From Mesorhizobium australicum WSM2073 (GTDB lineage Bacteria > Pseudomonadota > Alphaproteobacteria > Rhizobiales > Rhizobiaceae), in NCBI RefSeq assembly GCF_000230995.2, contig NC_019973.1, positions 4,292,001-4,356,000 of the forward strand: 64,000 nucleotides of DNA. The letters are read 5' to 3'. Shown piece after piece: positions 38,946 to 49,522 of the stretch. A program made the translations under genes and the position numbers. The notes beneath the pieces are model-generated. The model was not told the DNA's origin, searched no databases, and saw only the letters and a list, made by a program, of their open reading frames with translations. How positions within the stretch are numbered: the stretch's first letter is position 1; every line of letters begins with the position of its first letter.

Positions 38946-40592
38946 CTACAGCCTGGCGGGCGCGTCGGCCTGTGCATTGGCGGCTGGCAGGCCCAGGCAA
39001 TTGTCGGGCTTGGCAACAGCCTTGCAAATCGTGGAGCCGGTCAGCGCGTCGACCGATTGCGGTCCCGTTGTCAGTCCAAGCTTGAGCATGGTGTCTGGGT
39101 CAAGTTGCCCCTCGGTCGAGCGTCGTTCGATTGTTGCGAACAGAGCGGGACTGATCGCCATCTCGTCGAGGTAGGCCTTGACCACCAGCTTCTGTCCCAT
39201 CGGATACAGGCTGAGCCGCGCCCGGGGACCGACAAGCCGTCTGGCACCGCCGGCGACCACTAACGCACAGGCGGAATCACACTCCACCCCCGCATCGATG
39301 CTCAATCCGGCATAGGCTCCTTCCGTAGCCAGGCAGTTCCACGCGTCGGGGTCACAGTCGACGAAATCGGTGCGGGCAACGGCGATGTCGAGCTTTCTTT
39401 CATGGATAAGCCGCCCCATTGCGAGAGCGCTGGGCAGGTCGCCTCCGCGTGAGCTGATGACGACAGGCAGCCGTCGATCGCCAAGCGTGGCCAGCAACTG
39501 CCGCAGCTTCCGCGGCGCCTGGTTCGTGATCGCGCCTTCGGCCGATATCCATTCCGGACAATCGGGATCGCACAGCGGATTGCTGCCGCGAACGACGACA
39601 AACCGCATGTCCCCGCCGGCCTTCGCGGTGTCCGGTTGAACGGCAGCCATGGGCCTGGCTGCGGCCAATGGCGTCGTCTTGCTTGCGGGTCCAGCTATTT
39701 GCCGGCAGTTCGTGGCCGGCTGGGCCAGGCCGCAGAGGCTTGCCGTGGTCAACAGATCCACTGCGTCCCGGCTGGTGACCAACTTCATCCTCACCATGTC
39801 GTCGAGGGGAATCTGACGAATCTCACTGGCCGGCGTGGCCTTCATGATTTCCAGTACGCCGTCTGCTATCCCCATTTCCTTCAGGTACGCCGAAAGCGTC
39901 TTCTCGACGGTCCTGCTCATTTCGTAGGTTTTGTAGCTGCCAGCGTTTTTGCGGCTGACCACCTTGGTGCTGATGATCTTCTTCCTGCCGTTCACGATCC
40001 GGTACGTGGTCCGGTAGAGCAGCTTCTCCCGCTGGTATGTGGTGGTGATCTGGTGGACGCCGAGATAGCCGAAATCTCCGACGAAGCGGCGAACACCGCC
40101 GGAAAACATTAGCGGACAGGCCGAATTGCACATGGCTCCGTCGTCATAGGCCGTACCGAAATAATCGGCACTTTTGCCCTTGTTGTCCCCGCAGTTTTTT
40201 GTTTCCGGTTGGCAATCGGAAAAAACCGTCACGCCGACGGCGATATCGAGCTTGTTCTTGCGGATCATACGGCCGAGTGCCAACGCGGCCTCGACGTTAC
40301 CGCCGGGCGAATTGACGACGACCGGCAATTGCCTTCCCTTGAGCGCCTTGAGCGTGCGCTTGAAGAGAGACGGCGTGCCCGCGTCGATGGTGCCGTCCGC
40401 CGATATCCATTCAGGACAGTTGGGTTCGCATCCCGGAGCGTTGCTGCGCACGACGACGAAGCGCATGGGCGGGATGTCGAGAGGCCCATCCTCCGCTCGC
40501 GCTGTCAAAACGGGCAGAGCCATGGCGACGGCGAGGCAAACCAGTGCCCATAACCGCCATGCCTTCCCATCGAAACGGTGCCTTGGAACCAC
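38946..40592 (-). CDS. Secreted protein with two tandem ClpP/crotonase-like domains
   Basis: A 548-residue exported protein. A Sec signal peptide (LWALVCLAVAMALPVLTARA) is followed by two copies of one domain, from about residues 43 and 335. Both copies have MRFVVVR near the start, C..(D/N)CPEWISA(D/E)G, the oxyanion-type LPVV(V/I)(N)S(P/R)GG segment and a C(N/D)SAC serine motif. Copy 1 keeps GVHQITT, the position where I expect the catalytic His; copy 2 has LSLYPMG instead. This resembles the periplasmic COG3904 group. The GTG at 40592 was chosen over a TTG three codons upstream because an AGGGGAG site lies 10 bases before it. Substrate and function are unknown. Confidence 0.85.
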   Translation of the reverse strand: MVPRHRFDGKAWRLWALVCLAVAMALPVLTARAEDGPLDIPPMRFVVVRSNAPGCEPNCPEWISADGTIDAGTPSLFKRTLKALKGRQLPVVVNSPGGNVEAALALGRMIRKNKLDIAVGVTVFSDCQPETKNCGDNKGKSADYFGTAYDDGAMCNSACPLMFSGGVRRFVGDFGYLGVHQITTTYQREKLLYRTTYRIVNGRKKIISTKVVSRKNAGSYKTYEMSRTVEKTLSAYLKEMGIADGVLEIMKATPASEIRQIPLDDMVRMKLVTSRDAVDLLTTASLCGLAQPATNCRQIAGPASKTTPLAAARPMAAVQPDTAKAGGDMRFVVVRGSNPLCDPDCPEWISAEGAITNQAPRKLRQLLATLGDRRLPVVISSRGGDLPSALAMGRLIHERKLDIAVARTDFVDCDPDAWNCLATEGAYAGLSIDAGVECDSACALVVAGGARRLVGPRARLSLYPMGQKLVVKAYLDEMAISPALFATIERRSTEGQLDPDTMLKLGLTTGPQSVDALTGSTICKAVAKPDNCLGLPAANAQADAPARL

Positions 40593-40698
40593 GGTCGGCA
40601 AAGCTCCCCTCAGCGCAACCTATACTAGTTGCAGCCATGGCGCTTGCAACAGCTTTGAAACAAACGCGCAATGCTTGCGTTGCGAGGCGTCTGAAACG

Positions 40699-40726
40699 AA
40701 AAAAGGCGGCCCGAAGACCGCCCTTT
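40699..40726 (-). terminator. Rho-independent terminator after tuf copy 2
   Basis: An 11-bp stem around a TTCG tetraloop (GCGGTC/GGCCGC with flanking AAAGG/CTTTT pairs) is followed on the minus strand by six T residues. It sits about 30 bases after the tuf stop, so this tuf is a single-gene transcript. Confidence 0.85.
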
Positions 40727-40756
40727 CGTTTTCGAGACCGGCAGCAGCCGGATCGA

Positions 40757-41932
40757 TTACTCTTTGATGGTGACGACGATGCCGGCACCGACGGTGCGGC
40801 CGCCTTCACGGATGGCGAAGCGCAGCTTCTCTTCCATGGCGATCGGCACGATCAGCTCGACATCGACCGTGATGTTGTCGCCGGGCATCACCATCTCGGT
40901 GCCTTCCGGCAGCGACACGATGCCGGTCACGTCGGTCGTGCGGAAGTAGAACTGCGGACGGTAGTTGGTGAAGAACGGCGTATGACGGCCACCTTCGTCC
41001 TTGGTCAGGATGTAGGCTTCGGCCACGAACTTCTTGTGCGGCTTCACCGTGCCCGGCTTGGCCAGAACCTGGCCGCGCTCGACACCCTCACGATCAACGC
41101 CGCGCAACAGCGCGCCGATGTTGTCGCCAGCCTGGCCCTGGTCGAGCAGCTTGCGGAACATTTCGACGCCCGTGCAGGTCGTCTTGGTCGTCGGACGGAT
41201 GCCGATGATCTCCAGTTCCTCGCCGACCTTGACCACGCCGCGCTCGACGCGGCCGGTGACGACCGTGCCGCGGCCCGAGATCGAGAACACGTCCTCGATC
41301 GGCATCAGGAACGGCTTGTCCAGCGGACGAACCGGCGTCGGGATGTAGGCGTCGACCGCAGCCATCAGCTCGCGGATCGCGTCCTCGCCGATCTTCTTGT
41401 CCGAATCTTCCAGAGCGGCAAGCGCCGAACCCTTGACGATCGGAATGTCGTCGCCGGGGAATTCGTTCTTCGACAGCAGTTCGCGAACCTCGAGCTCGAC
41501 CAGTTCGAGCAGCTCGGCGTCGTCGACCTGGTCGACCTTGTTCAGGAACACAACGATCGACGGCACGCCGACCTGACGGGCAAGCAGGATATGCTCGCGG
41601 GTCTGCGGCATCGGGCCGTCGGCGGCCGACACGACCAGGATCGCGCCGTCCATCTGCGCGGCACCGGTAATCATGTTCTTCACATAGTCGGCGTGGCCGG
41701 GGCAGTCGACGTGGGCATAGTGGCGGTTGGCGGTCTCGTATTCGACGTGAGCCGTCGAGATCGTGATGCCGCGCGCCTTCTCTTCAGGCGCCGCATCGAT
41801 CTGGTCGTAGCGCTTGTATTCGCCAAAATACTTGGTGATCGCCGCCGTCAGCGACGTCTTGCCATGGTCGACGTGACCAATCGTGCCGATGTTCACATGA
41901 GGCTTGGTGCGCTCGAATTTACCTTTTGCCAT
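40757..41932 (-). CDS. tuf: Elongation factor Tu, copy 2
   Basis: The 391-residue protein is identical to the one at 18687-19862. Four silent differences were found by direct comparison (at 41014, 41418, 41669 and 41859, by offset). The identity starts and ends at the ORF limits; the flanks are unrelated. It corresponds to the tufB position ahead of tRNA-Trp, secE and nusG. It has its own candidate promoter and a terminator, so it should be transcribed alone. Confidence 0.98.
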   Translation of the reverse strand: MAKGKFERTKPHVNIGTIGHVDHGKTSLTAAITKYFGEYKRYDQIDAAPEEKARGITISTAHVEYETANRHYAHVDCPGHADYVKNMITGAAQMDGAILVVSAADGPMPQTREHILLARQVGVPSIVVFLNKVDQVDDAELLELVELEVRELLSKNEFPGDDIPIVKGSALAALEDSDKKIGEDAIRELMAAVDAYIPTPVRPLDKPFLMPIEDVFSISGRGTVVTGRVERGVVKVGEELEIIGIRPTTKTTCTGVEMFRKLLDQGQAGDNIGALLRGVDREGVERGQVLAKPGTVKPHKKFVAEAYILTKDEGGRHTPFFTNYRPQFYFRTTDVTGIVSLPEGTEMVMPGDNITVDVELIVPIAMEEKLRFAIREGGRTVGAGIVVTIKE

Positions 41933-42225
41933 AGTCTCTTTCCTTGGACGGCCTGGACCTTCAGTTCAGTCGAATGCGGGGCGATTAGCGATAAAGGCCA
42001 AAAAACACAAGCGTCTTTTGCCCGGGCGCCATCTCACTCGGCCAGAACCCATGATCCGATTGCGGGGATGTGGCGCTGATATGGGGATCCGTCGTTGAAA
42101 ATGGAATGGGCGAAAACCGAGGGAGCAAAGCGAGGATTGCTCGGGTCTCCACGTCAGTCGCTGTCGGATTTATCGGCGGTTCATGGCCCATTGCGGCAGC
42201 GATCCGCGTCTGATCTCCTGCGCCG
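41933..42225. other. Gap of 293 bases upstream of tuf copy 2
   Basis: It holds the tuf promoter (41983-42011) and the divergent start region of the DMT permease. No other gene is seen. Confidence 0.5.
41983..42011 (-). promoter_or_regulatory. Candidate tuf copy 2 promoter
   Basis: On the minus strand CTTGTG is followed by 17 bases and CTAATC (equivalently TTGTGT-17-TAATCG). The relaxed -10 box TAATCG is the same as at the helicase promoter near 63390. Transcription would start about 45 bases before the tuf start. Confidence 0.45.
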
Positions 42226-43113
42226 ATGCATTTCATCCCGACTGCCGTTCGCGGCCCGCTGTTCATGATCGTCTCGACCGGGTCGTATCTGGTCAACGAC
42301 ACGATGATGAAGCTCGCCACGTCGGGGTTGCCCTCCTACGAAGTGCTCTTCCTGCGTGGTGCCGCGGCAACGCTGTGGGGCCTTCCGCTGTTGTTTGCGC
42401 TCGGCTACGGCAAGCAGATCCCGCTGATCTTCGACAGGCGGGTGCTGCGCAGGAACCTCCTCGAACTGGCGGCGATCCTCTGTTACGTCGTCGCGCTCGC
42501 CAACATGCAGATCGCCGATTCCACCGCGTTGGGGCAGATCACGCCGCTGCTGATGCTGGTCGGCTCCTCGATCCTGTTTGGCGAGCGTATCGGCGGCCAA
42601 CGCATGGCGCTGATCGGGCTGGGCTTCATCGGCGCGCTGATGGTGGCGCAGCCCACCATGCAAGGCATTTCGATCTATGCCTTGCTGGCGCTCGGCAACG
42701 CGACGTTCGCCGCCGCGCGCGATCTGGCCGGCCGCAAGATCGCCGCCGAAGTGCCAGGAATGATCGTGGCGATCTCGGCGGTCGTCGTGGTCCTGATCGG
42801 CGCAGGCGCCGCGCACCTGGTTTCCGAGCGCTGGGTGGCGCCGGAGGCGCACCACCTGATGCTGATGGCGGGAGCCGGTTTCTTCCTGATCTTCGGCCAC
42901 TTCTTCATCTTCATGGCCTATCGCGTCGGGCCGACCGGCGCGGTGGCGCCGTTCTATTACTGCTTCACGGTCTGGGCCGTCATTTCGGGGCTGCTGGTGT
43001 TCGGGCAATTCCCCAATGCACTGGCGGTCTGCGGCATCCTGCTGGTTGTCGCCAGCGGGCTGACCATCGTGTCGCTGGACCAGCGCAAGCGTCGGCTGGC
43101 CGTGGTCGCCTGA
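42226..43113 (+). CDS. EamA/DMT-family permease
   Basis: A 295-residue inner membrane protein with about ten hydrophobic segments in two EamA repeats (from about 15-140 and 155-285). The first includes MMKLATSGLPSYEVLFLRGA and the second GAVAPFYYCFTVWAVISGLL, the usual substrate-path helices. Members export amino acids, nucleosides or other metabolites. No neighbouring gene points to a substrate. It is transcribed away from tuf copy 2. Confidence 0.88.
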   Translation: MHFIPTAVRGPLFMIVSTGSYLVNDTMMKLATSGLPSYEVLFLRGAAATLWGLPLLFALGYGKQIPLIFDRRVLRRNLLELAAILCYVVALANMQIADSTALGQITPLLMLVGSSILFGERIGGQRMALIGLGFIGALMVAQPTMQGISIYALLALGNATFAAARDLAGRKIAAEVPGMIVAISAVVVVLIGAGAAHLVSERWVAPEAHHLMLMAGAGFFLIFGHFFIFMAYRVGPTGAVAPFYYCFTVWAVISGLLVFGQFPNALAVCGILLVVASGLTIVSLDQRKRRLAVVA

Positions 43114-43222
43114 TCCGCGGCGGCGCACCGGCATAATAGCTTCCGACACCGTGAGCGCGGTCAGCACCGACGGCGGATCATCGCAATTCAGAATTCGGCA
43201 GCCGATAATCCGCCGATCGCGT

Positions 43223-43480
43223 CTAGATGGTCCGCTTGCCAGCGAACTGATGATAGGCCCACAACACCACGACGGCACCCACGACGGCGACGATCAGGCT
43301 ATAGATGTTGAGGCCGGTCACACCCGAAGCACCGAAGGCGCTGAAGATCAGCCCGCCGACAATGGCGCCGACAATGCCGAGCACGATATCCATGATCATG
43401 CCCTGACCGGTCTTGTTGACGATCTTACTGCCAATGAACCCGGCAATGACGCCGAGAATGATCCAGCTGATGATACCCAT
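43223..43480 (-). CDS. GlsB/YeaQ/YmgE family membrane protein
   Basis: An 85-residue protein with three hydrophobic segments: MGIISWIILGVIAGFIGSKI, MDIVLGIVGAIVGGLIFSAF and LIVAVVGAVVVLWAYH. The glycine-rich pattern is typical of transglycosylase-associated or general-stress membrane proteins. The ATG at 43480 was chosen over one 13 codons upstream as it gives the standard N-terminus. Function in the cell is unknown beyond envelope stress association. Confidence 0.9.
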   Translation of the reverse strand: MGIISWIILGVIAGFIGSKIVNKTGQGMIMDIVLGIVGAIVGGLIFSAFGASGVTGLNIYSLIVAVVGAVVVLWAYHQFAGKRTI

Positions 43481-43611
43481 TTTTTCCTCTCCATTCCTCC
43501 GCCAACCGGACATTTTCATATGATTGTCAAAAGCTCAAGCCAGCTTGAAATTCCCCCCGAATGCGCCATTGTTGAAGACGGGCTGGGCTTGGTTGAAATG
43601 GAGGATCCACT

Positions 43612-44076
43612 ATGGGACTTTTTGACAACGCCGTTCCCGGCGGCAATATCACCAAACCGCTGATGATCGCGCTCGGTGCGCTGCTGGTTGGGAAGATGCT
43701 GAGCGGCAGAAGCGCCGAACAGCCGGACCAGGCTCAGGCGCCGGCGCCCGCCGATCCCACGCCTGTCGGAACCGCGTCCGGTGACGGTGGGCTGCTCGGC
43801 GGACTGGGCGGGCTGCTCGACAAGCTCAAGAACGCCGGCCATGGCAATGTCGCCGACTCCTGGGTCGGCACCGGGCAGAACCAGTCAATCGGGGCCAATG
43901 AGTTGGGCAACGCGATCGGACCGCAGGTCATTCGCGAGATCGCCCAAAGGACGGGGCTCGACGAGCAGGAGCTGCTCAAGCAGCTATCGGCCGCCTTGCC
44001 CGGCATCGTCGACAAGCTGACCCCGAACGGCCAGGTACCGCAACAGCACCAGGTCGCCTCCGCCTTCAACAGCTGA
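43612..44076 (+). CDS. YidB family (DUF937) protein
   Basis: A 154-residue protein with the N-terminal segment MGLFDNAVPGG, then the hydrophobic LMIALGALLVGKML. A glycine/leucine-rich GGLLGGLGGLLDKLKNAGHG segment follows, and then the conserved DSWVGTGQNQSI and LGNAIGPQVIREIAQRTGLD. A good GGAGG site lies upstream (43602-43606). The family has no settled function; a role in envelope or stress response is commonly assumed. Confidence 0.88.
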   Translation: MGLFDNAVPGGNITKPLMIALGALLVGKMLSGRSAEQPDQAQAPAPADPTPVGTASGDGGLLGGLGGLLDKLKNAGHGNVADSWVGTGQNQSIGANELGNAIGPQVIREIAQRTGLDEQELLKQLSAALPGIVDKLTPNGQVPQQHQVASAFNS

Positions 44077-44154
44077 CGCGGCGCCCACCAATGCCTGAAG
44101 CGCTGCGCGCCTGCCGCGCAGTGTTTCGGCTTGCCGGTTGTTTCGCTGAAAATC

Positions 44155-44228
44155 TGGAGCGGGTAGCGGGAATCGAACCCGCATATTCAGCTTGGAAGGC
44201 TGCTGCTCTACCACTGAGCTATACCCGC
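44155..44228 (-). tRNA. tRNA-Gly (TCC anticodon)
   Basis: A 74-nt tRNA with acceptor stem GCGGGTA/TACCCGC, anticodon loop CTTCCAA (TCC), a standard T arm (GGGTTCGATTCCC), and an encoded CCA. It lies 88 bases downstream of tRNA-Tyr on the same strand and is probably part of the same transcript. Confidence 0.97.
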
Positions 44229-44316
44229 GCCTTGCACTGAAGTATCGGATTTCCCGGAAAAGCGCCATGCGCTTTCGCCTCCGATGCTTTCACGTTTCAG
44301 GGCTTCCGGCCGGCAG

Positions 44317-44401
44317 TGGTGGAGAGGGTTGGATTCGAACCAACGTAGGCTAAGCCAACGGATTTACAGTCCGTCCCCTTTAACCACTCGGGCACCTCTC
44401 C
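44317..44401 (-). tRNA. tRNA-Tyr (GTA anticodon)
   Basis: An 85-nt class II tRNA with a long variable arm, acceptor stem GGAGAGG/CCTCTCC, anticodon loop CTGTAAA (GTA), and encoded CCA. The tyr-gly order is the same as tyrU-glyT next to tufB in E. coli. Confidence 0.97.
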
Positions 44402-44484
44402 AGTCTGCCGCCGGAGCCATGCAACGAGGCATTCTTGCCGATCCGGACCCGAGATAGATGTCTTCTCCGAAACCAGCGAAGCGC

Positions 44485-44513
44485 CTTATGGCGGCAAGGC
44501 CATTGGGTGTCAA
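44485..44513 (-). promoter_or_regulatory. Predicted tRNA-Tyr/tRNA-Gly promoter
   Basis: On the minus strand a perfect TTGACA is followed by 17 bases and CATAAG. The start would be near 44478, about 77 nt before tRNA-Tyr. Confidence 0.6.
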
Positions 44514-44601
44514 CCGCGCGGCCACGGTTTTTCGATGTTGTTCGCCGGCTGCGGCGACAGGGCATATCCTTGGCCGGAGGAGACGGCTATAGAAGCCGGC
44601 C

Positions 44602-45450
44602 ATGAGCAACAATTCCAACACCCCCAAAGACACCCATTACGCCAAGCTGCGCCGCGCCTTTCGCGACGAGAAGAGCGGCGGCGCGCCGGCGTTCAAGCCA
44701 CGGCAACCAGTGCCACCAGGCGAAAACGCAGCCGACGGGCTGGTGCGACTCTATGGCCTGCATACGGTGCGCGCGGCACTCGACAATCCGCGCCGCCGGA
44801 TCAAGAAAATGCTGGTGACGCGCAATGCGGCCGAACGGCTTGAGATCGCCGATCTCGCCGCCCTGCCCTTCAAGGCTGAACTGGTCGAACCCAGGGACAT
44901 CGACAAGATTACCGGATCGGACGCTGTGCACCAGGGGGTGCTGATCGAGGCCGAGCCGCTGAAGCCCAAGCGCCTCGACGCACTTGGCGACACAAGGCTG
45001 GTGCTGGTGCTCGACCAGGTCACCGACCCGCACAATGTCGGCGCCATGCTGCGTTCGGCGGTCGCTTTCGGCGCTGGCGCGCTGATCACCACGGCGCGCC
45101 ACAGCCCGCAGGAATCAGGCGTGCTGGCAAAATCCGCCTCCGGTGCGCTTGAGCATATCGACCAGGTCGAGGTGAAGAACCTCGCCGATGCGCTCGGCCA
45201 GTTGCACGAAGCGGGCTTCCAGACCATCGGGCTCGATTCGGACGGGCCGGCTGAGCTCGAAACCAGCTTTGCCGGCGACAGGATCGCTTTGGTGCTCGGC
45301 GCCGAGGGCAAGGGGCTGCGGCAGAAGACGCGCGAGACGGTGACAACGCTGGCCCGCCTCGACATGCCCGGCGCCATCCGCTCGCTCAATGTGTCGAACG
45401 CGGCGGCGGTGAGCCTTTATGCGGCGCGGGCATTTCTGAAGCGCGGCTGA
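44602..45450 (+). CDS. rlmB: 23S rRNA 2'-O-ribose methyltransferase of the SpoU/TrmH family
   Basis: The enzyme probably methylates Gm2251 of 23S rRNA. The 282-residue product has the substrate-binding N-terminal domain (about 45-115, LYGLHTVRAALDNPRRRIKK) and the SPOUT catalytic domain with DQVTDPHNVGAMLRSAVAFG, ALVLGAEGKGLR-type (IALVLGAEGKGLRQKTRETV), and the C-terminal SLNVSNAAAVSLYAARAFL knot. The N-terminal 45 residues are basic and disordered. RlmB and TrmH cannot be separated with certainty, but the extra N-terminal domain favours RlmB. Confidence 0.85.
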   Translation: MSNNSNTPKDTHYAKLRRAFRDEKSGGAPAFKPRQPVPPGENAADGLVRLYGLHTVRAALDNPRRRIKKMLVTRNAAERLEIADLAALPFKAELVEPRDIDKITGSDAVHQGVLIEAEPLKPKRLDALGDTRLVLVLDQVTDPHNVGAMLRSAVAFGAGALITTARHSPQESGVLAKSASGALEHIDQVEVKNLADALGQLHEAGFQTIGLDSDGPAELETSFAGDRIALVLGAEGKGLRQKTRETVTTLARLDMPGAIRSLNVSNAAAVSLYAARAFLKRG

Positions 45451-45482
45451 CTGGAAGCGGCAAGCCTCCCGCCAGAAATCAA

Positions 45483-45515
45483 AACGGGTCCCGGCGATGC
45501 TTGCCGGAACCCGTT
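45483..45515 (-). terminator. Terminator after glxR
   Basis: AACGGGT and ACCCGTT enclose a second pairing CCGGC/GCCGG; on the minus strand the stem is followed by TTTTGATTT. It lies about 60 bases after the glxR stop and between two converging genes. Confidence 0.7.
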
Positions 45516-45571
45516 GCTGGGTTAAGACGGAAATTGACGGCCTGGGAACGTTACGCCGCCCTCTTCCGACC

Positions 45572-46483
45572 CTATGCCGGTTTGATTTCTCTTGCCTCCT
45601 TGCCGATTTCGAAATTCGCCATCCGCTCCAGCGCCCTCACCAGCGCGGAATGATCTTCCTTCGCGCCGCCATTGGCGGCGCAGGAATTGAACAGTTGCTG
45701 GGCGGTCGAGGTGTTGGGCAGCGACACACCAAGCGCCTTCGCACCCTCCAGCGCCAGGTTGAGATCCTTCTGGTGCAGTTCGATGCGAAAGCCGGGCGCG
45801 AAGGTGCGCTTGACCATGCGCTCGCCATGTACTTCGAGAATGCGCGAGGCGGCCAGCCCGCCCATCAGCGCCTGCCTGACCTTGGCTGGGTCGGCCCCAG
45901 CTTTTGAGGCAAAAACAAGCGCTTCGGCGACCGCTTCAATGGTCAGCGCGACGACGATCTGGTTGGCGACCTTGGTGGTCTGGCCGACACCATTGGGTCC
46001 GACCAAAGTGATGTTCTTGCCCATTTTCTCGAACACGGGTTTTGCGCGCTCGAAGGCCGGTTCCTCACCACCGACCATGATGGTAAGCGAAGCCGCCCTG
46101 GCACCGACCTCGCCGCCGGAAACCGGCGCGTCGAGATAGTCGCAACCGAGATCGTTGATCCTTTTCGCGAAGTCCTTTGTCTCGATCGGCGAGATCGAAC
46201 TCATGTCGATCACCAGCTTGCCCTTGGCCAGGCCGGACGCGACTCCGTTGTCGCCGAACAGCACATCGGCCACCTGCGGTGTGTCGGGAACCATCAGCAT
46301 GATGATCTCGGCGGCCCTCGCGACGGCGGCATGGCCGGCGACCGACTTCAGACCCTTGGCGACGAGATCGGCCGGCGGTTTTGAGCGGTGGTCGCTGGCG
46401 ATGACGCTGTAGCCGGCCGCCAGCAGATGCCCCGCCATCGGCGCGCCCATGATGCCCAGCCCGATGAAGCCGATGGTTTCCAT
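45572..46483 (-). CDS. glxR: 2-hydroxy-3-oxopropionate (tartronate semialdehyde) reductase
   Basis: The enzyme reduces tartronate semialdehyde to D-glycerate with NAD(P)H. The 303-residue member of the beta-hydroxyacid dehydrogenase family has TIGFIGLGIMGAPMAGHLLA (dinucleotide binding), YLDAPVSGGEVGARAASLTI with the substrate-binding signature, and GQTTKVANQIVVAL with the catalytic Lys (near residue 171). It follows hyi and gcl on the same strand, a standard glyoxylate module. The ATG at 46483 was chosen over a longer frame. Confidence 0.92.
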   Translation of the reverse strand: METIGFIGLGIMGAPMAGHLLAAGYSVIASDHRSKPPADLVAKGLKSVAGHAAVARAAEIIMLMVPDTPQVADVLFGDNGVASGLAKGKLVIDMSSISPIETKDFAKRINDLGCDYLDAPVSGGEVGARAASLTIMVGGEEPAFERAKPVFEKMGKNITLVGPNGVGQTTKVANQIVVALTIEAVAEALVFASKAGADPAKVRQALMGGLAASRILEVHGERMVKRTFAPGFRIELHQKDLNLALEGAKALGVSLPNTSTAQQLFNSCAANGGAKEDHSALVRALERMANFEIGKEAREIKPA

Positions 46484-46572
46484 TGCTTCTCTCCGTTTTT
46501 TGTCAGATCGCGTTCCTTCACGCCCAGAGGGGGCGCAACAGAACGCGACCTGAATTGCAAGATTCTTGACAG

Positions 46573-47370
46573 CTAAGCGGCAGCACTTCCCTGCCCGGTC
46601 AGTTCCCTGAACCACCCCAGACCGGCCTCCGTCCCTGCCTTCGGCTTGTACTCCGCGCCAATCCAGCCGGCATAACCAATCCGGTCGATATGTTCGTAGA
46701 GGAAGGGATAGTTGATCTCGCCCGTCCCCGGCTCGTGACGGCCGGGATTGTCCGCAAGCTGGATATGCGCGATGCGGTCGAGGTTTGCCTCGATCTTGCG
46801 GGCGAGATCCCCCTCCATGATCTGCATGTGGTAGATGTCATATTGCAGGAACAGGTTCTTCGAGCCGACGCGGTCGATCAGCGCCAGCGCCTGGTCGGAA
46901 TAGTTGAGGAAGAAGCCCGGGATATCGCGGGTGTTGATCGGCTCGATCAGCAGCTTGATGCCGGCTTGGTCGAGTTTCTCCGCCGCGAAAGCCAGGTTCT
47001 CGGCAAAGACATCCTCCAGCACCTTGCGGTCGACGTTGGCTGGCGCGATGCCGGCCAGGCAGTTGACCTGCCCGCAGCCAAGTGCCTGCGCGTAGGCGAT
47101 CGCCCTGGCAATGCCCTGGCGGAATTCCGGCACGCGGTCCGGCAGCACGGCGATGCCACGCTCGCCCTTGGCCCAGTCGCCCGCCGGCAGGTTGAACAGC
47201 ACCTGCGTCAGGCCGTTCTTCTTCAGTCGGGCGGCGACCACCTCGGGCGCATGATCGTAAGGGCCGATATATTCGACCCCCTTGAAGCCGGCGCGGGCGG
47301 CGGCATCGAAACGGTCGAGGAAATCATGCTCGCCAAAGAGCATCGACAGATTGGCTGAAAAACGCGGCAT
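46573..47370 (-). CDS. hyi: Hydroxypyruvate isomerase
   Basis: Hyi interconverts hydroxypyruvate and tartronate semialdehyde. The 265-residue TIM-barrel protein begins MPRFSANLSMLFGEHDFLDR and has the metal-site segments LLIEPINTRDIPGFFLNY (Glu near 142) and FLQYDIYHMQIMEGDL. GRHEPGTGEINYPF near the C-terminus completes the site. It lies 89 bases before glxR and 172 bases after gcl, separated from gcl by a large hairpin element. Confidence 0.93.
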   Translation of the reverse strand: MPRFSANLSMLFGEHDFLDRFDAAARAGFKGVEYIGPYDHAPEVVAARLKKNGLTQVLFNLPAGDWAKGERGIAVLPDRVPEFRQGIARAIAYAQALGCGQVNCLAGIAPANVDRKVLEDVFAENLAFAAEKLDQAGIKLLIEPINTRDIPGFFLNYSDQALALIDRVGSKNLFLQYDIYHMQIMEGDLARKIEANLDRIAHIQLADNPGRHEPGTGEINYPFLYEHIDRIGYAGWIGAEYKPKAGTEAGLGWFRELTGQGSAAA

Positions 47371-47413
47371 TCTTTTTTCTCCTTTTCTTGCCTGGAACCA
47401 AAGCCGTGTTGAG

Positions 47414-47531
47414 ATTCAGGTCAGGCCTAGTCGAAAATGGTGGTTTCCGAGAACCGGAGCGGAGCGTACTTTTCGTACGTGAGCACCGGAAGCGCAGGAA
47501 GCCACCGTTTGCAGGCCGGCCTCACCTGAAT
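47414..47531. repeat. Nested inverted-repeat element between gcl and hyi
   Basis: Four levels of pairing are nested over 118 bases. From outside in: ATTCAGGT (47414-47421) with ACCTGAAT (47524-47531); AGGCC (47423-47427) with GGCCT (47518-47522); GGTGGTTTCC (47439-47448) with GGAAGCCACC (47497-47506, one G-T pair); and CGTAC with GTACG around TTTTC in the centre (47465-47479). The long interrupted stem would make a structured RNA. It could be an interspersed repeat, a processing site or a regulatory RNA element. Confidence 0.75.
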
Positions 47532-47542
47532 ATCAGCATGGC

Positions 47543-49324
<1,782 letters not shown>

Positions 49325-49379
49325 TTCCAGCCTCCACGAGATGATGTTGGGATGGCTAAGGATGACATCGGGCGGGCAC

Positions 49380-49419
49380 TTTTTCAATTTTTTCAGAATA
49401 TTTTTTCATTTATAGAAAA
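49380..49419. promoter_or_regulatory. AT-rich operator region between gcl and the IclR gene
   Basis: This 40-base tract is nearly all A/T in an otherwise GC-rich genome. It contains three TTTTTCA-type repeats (49380, 49388, 49401) and an inverted repeat TTTTC-N7-GAAAA at 49403-49419. IclR-family regulators often bind AT-rich palindromes in the divergent gap. The position fits, but the motif is not proven. Confidence 0.5.
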
Positions 49420-49522
49420 TGGCTCTTACCAGCTGATTTTGTTTCCTTTTCCCTTTTCCAGGATTTGCACCGAGAATTTCATGAAAAACTTTTTCGTTGC
49501 ATGTTGGGAGAAACGGTCGAGA

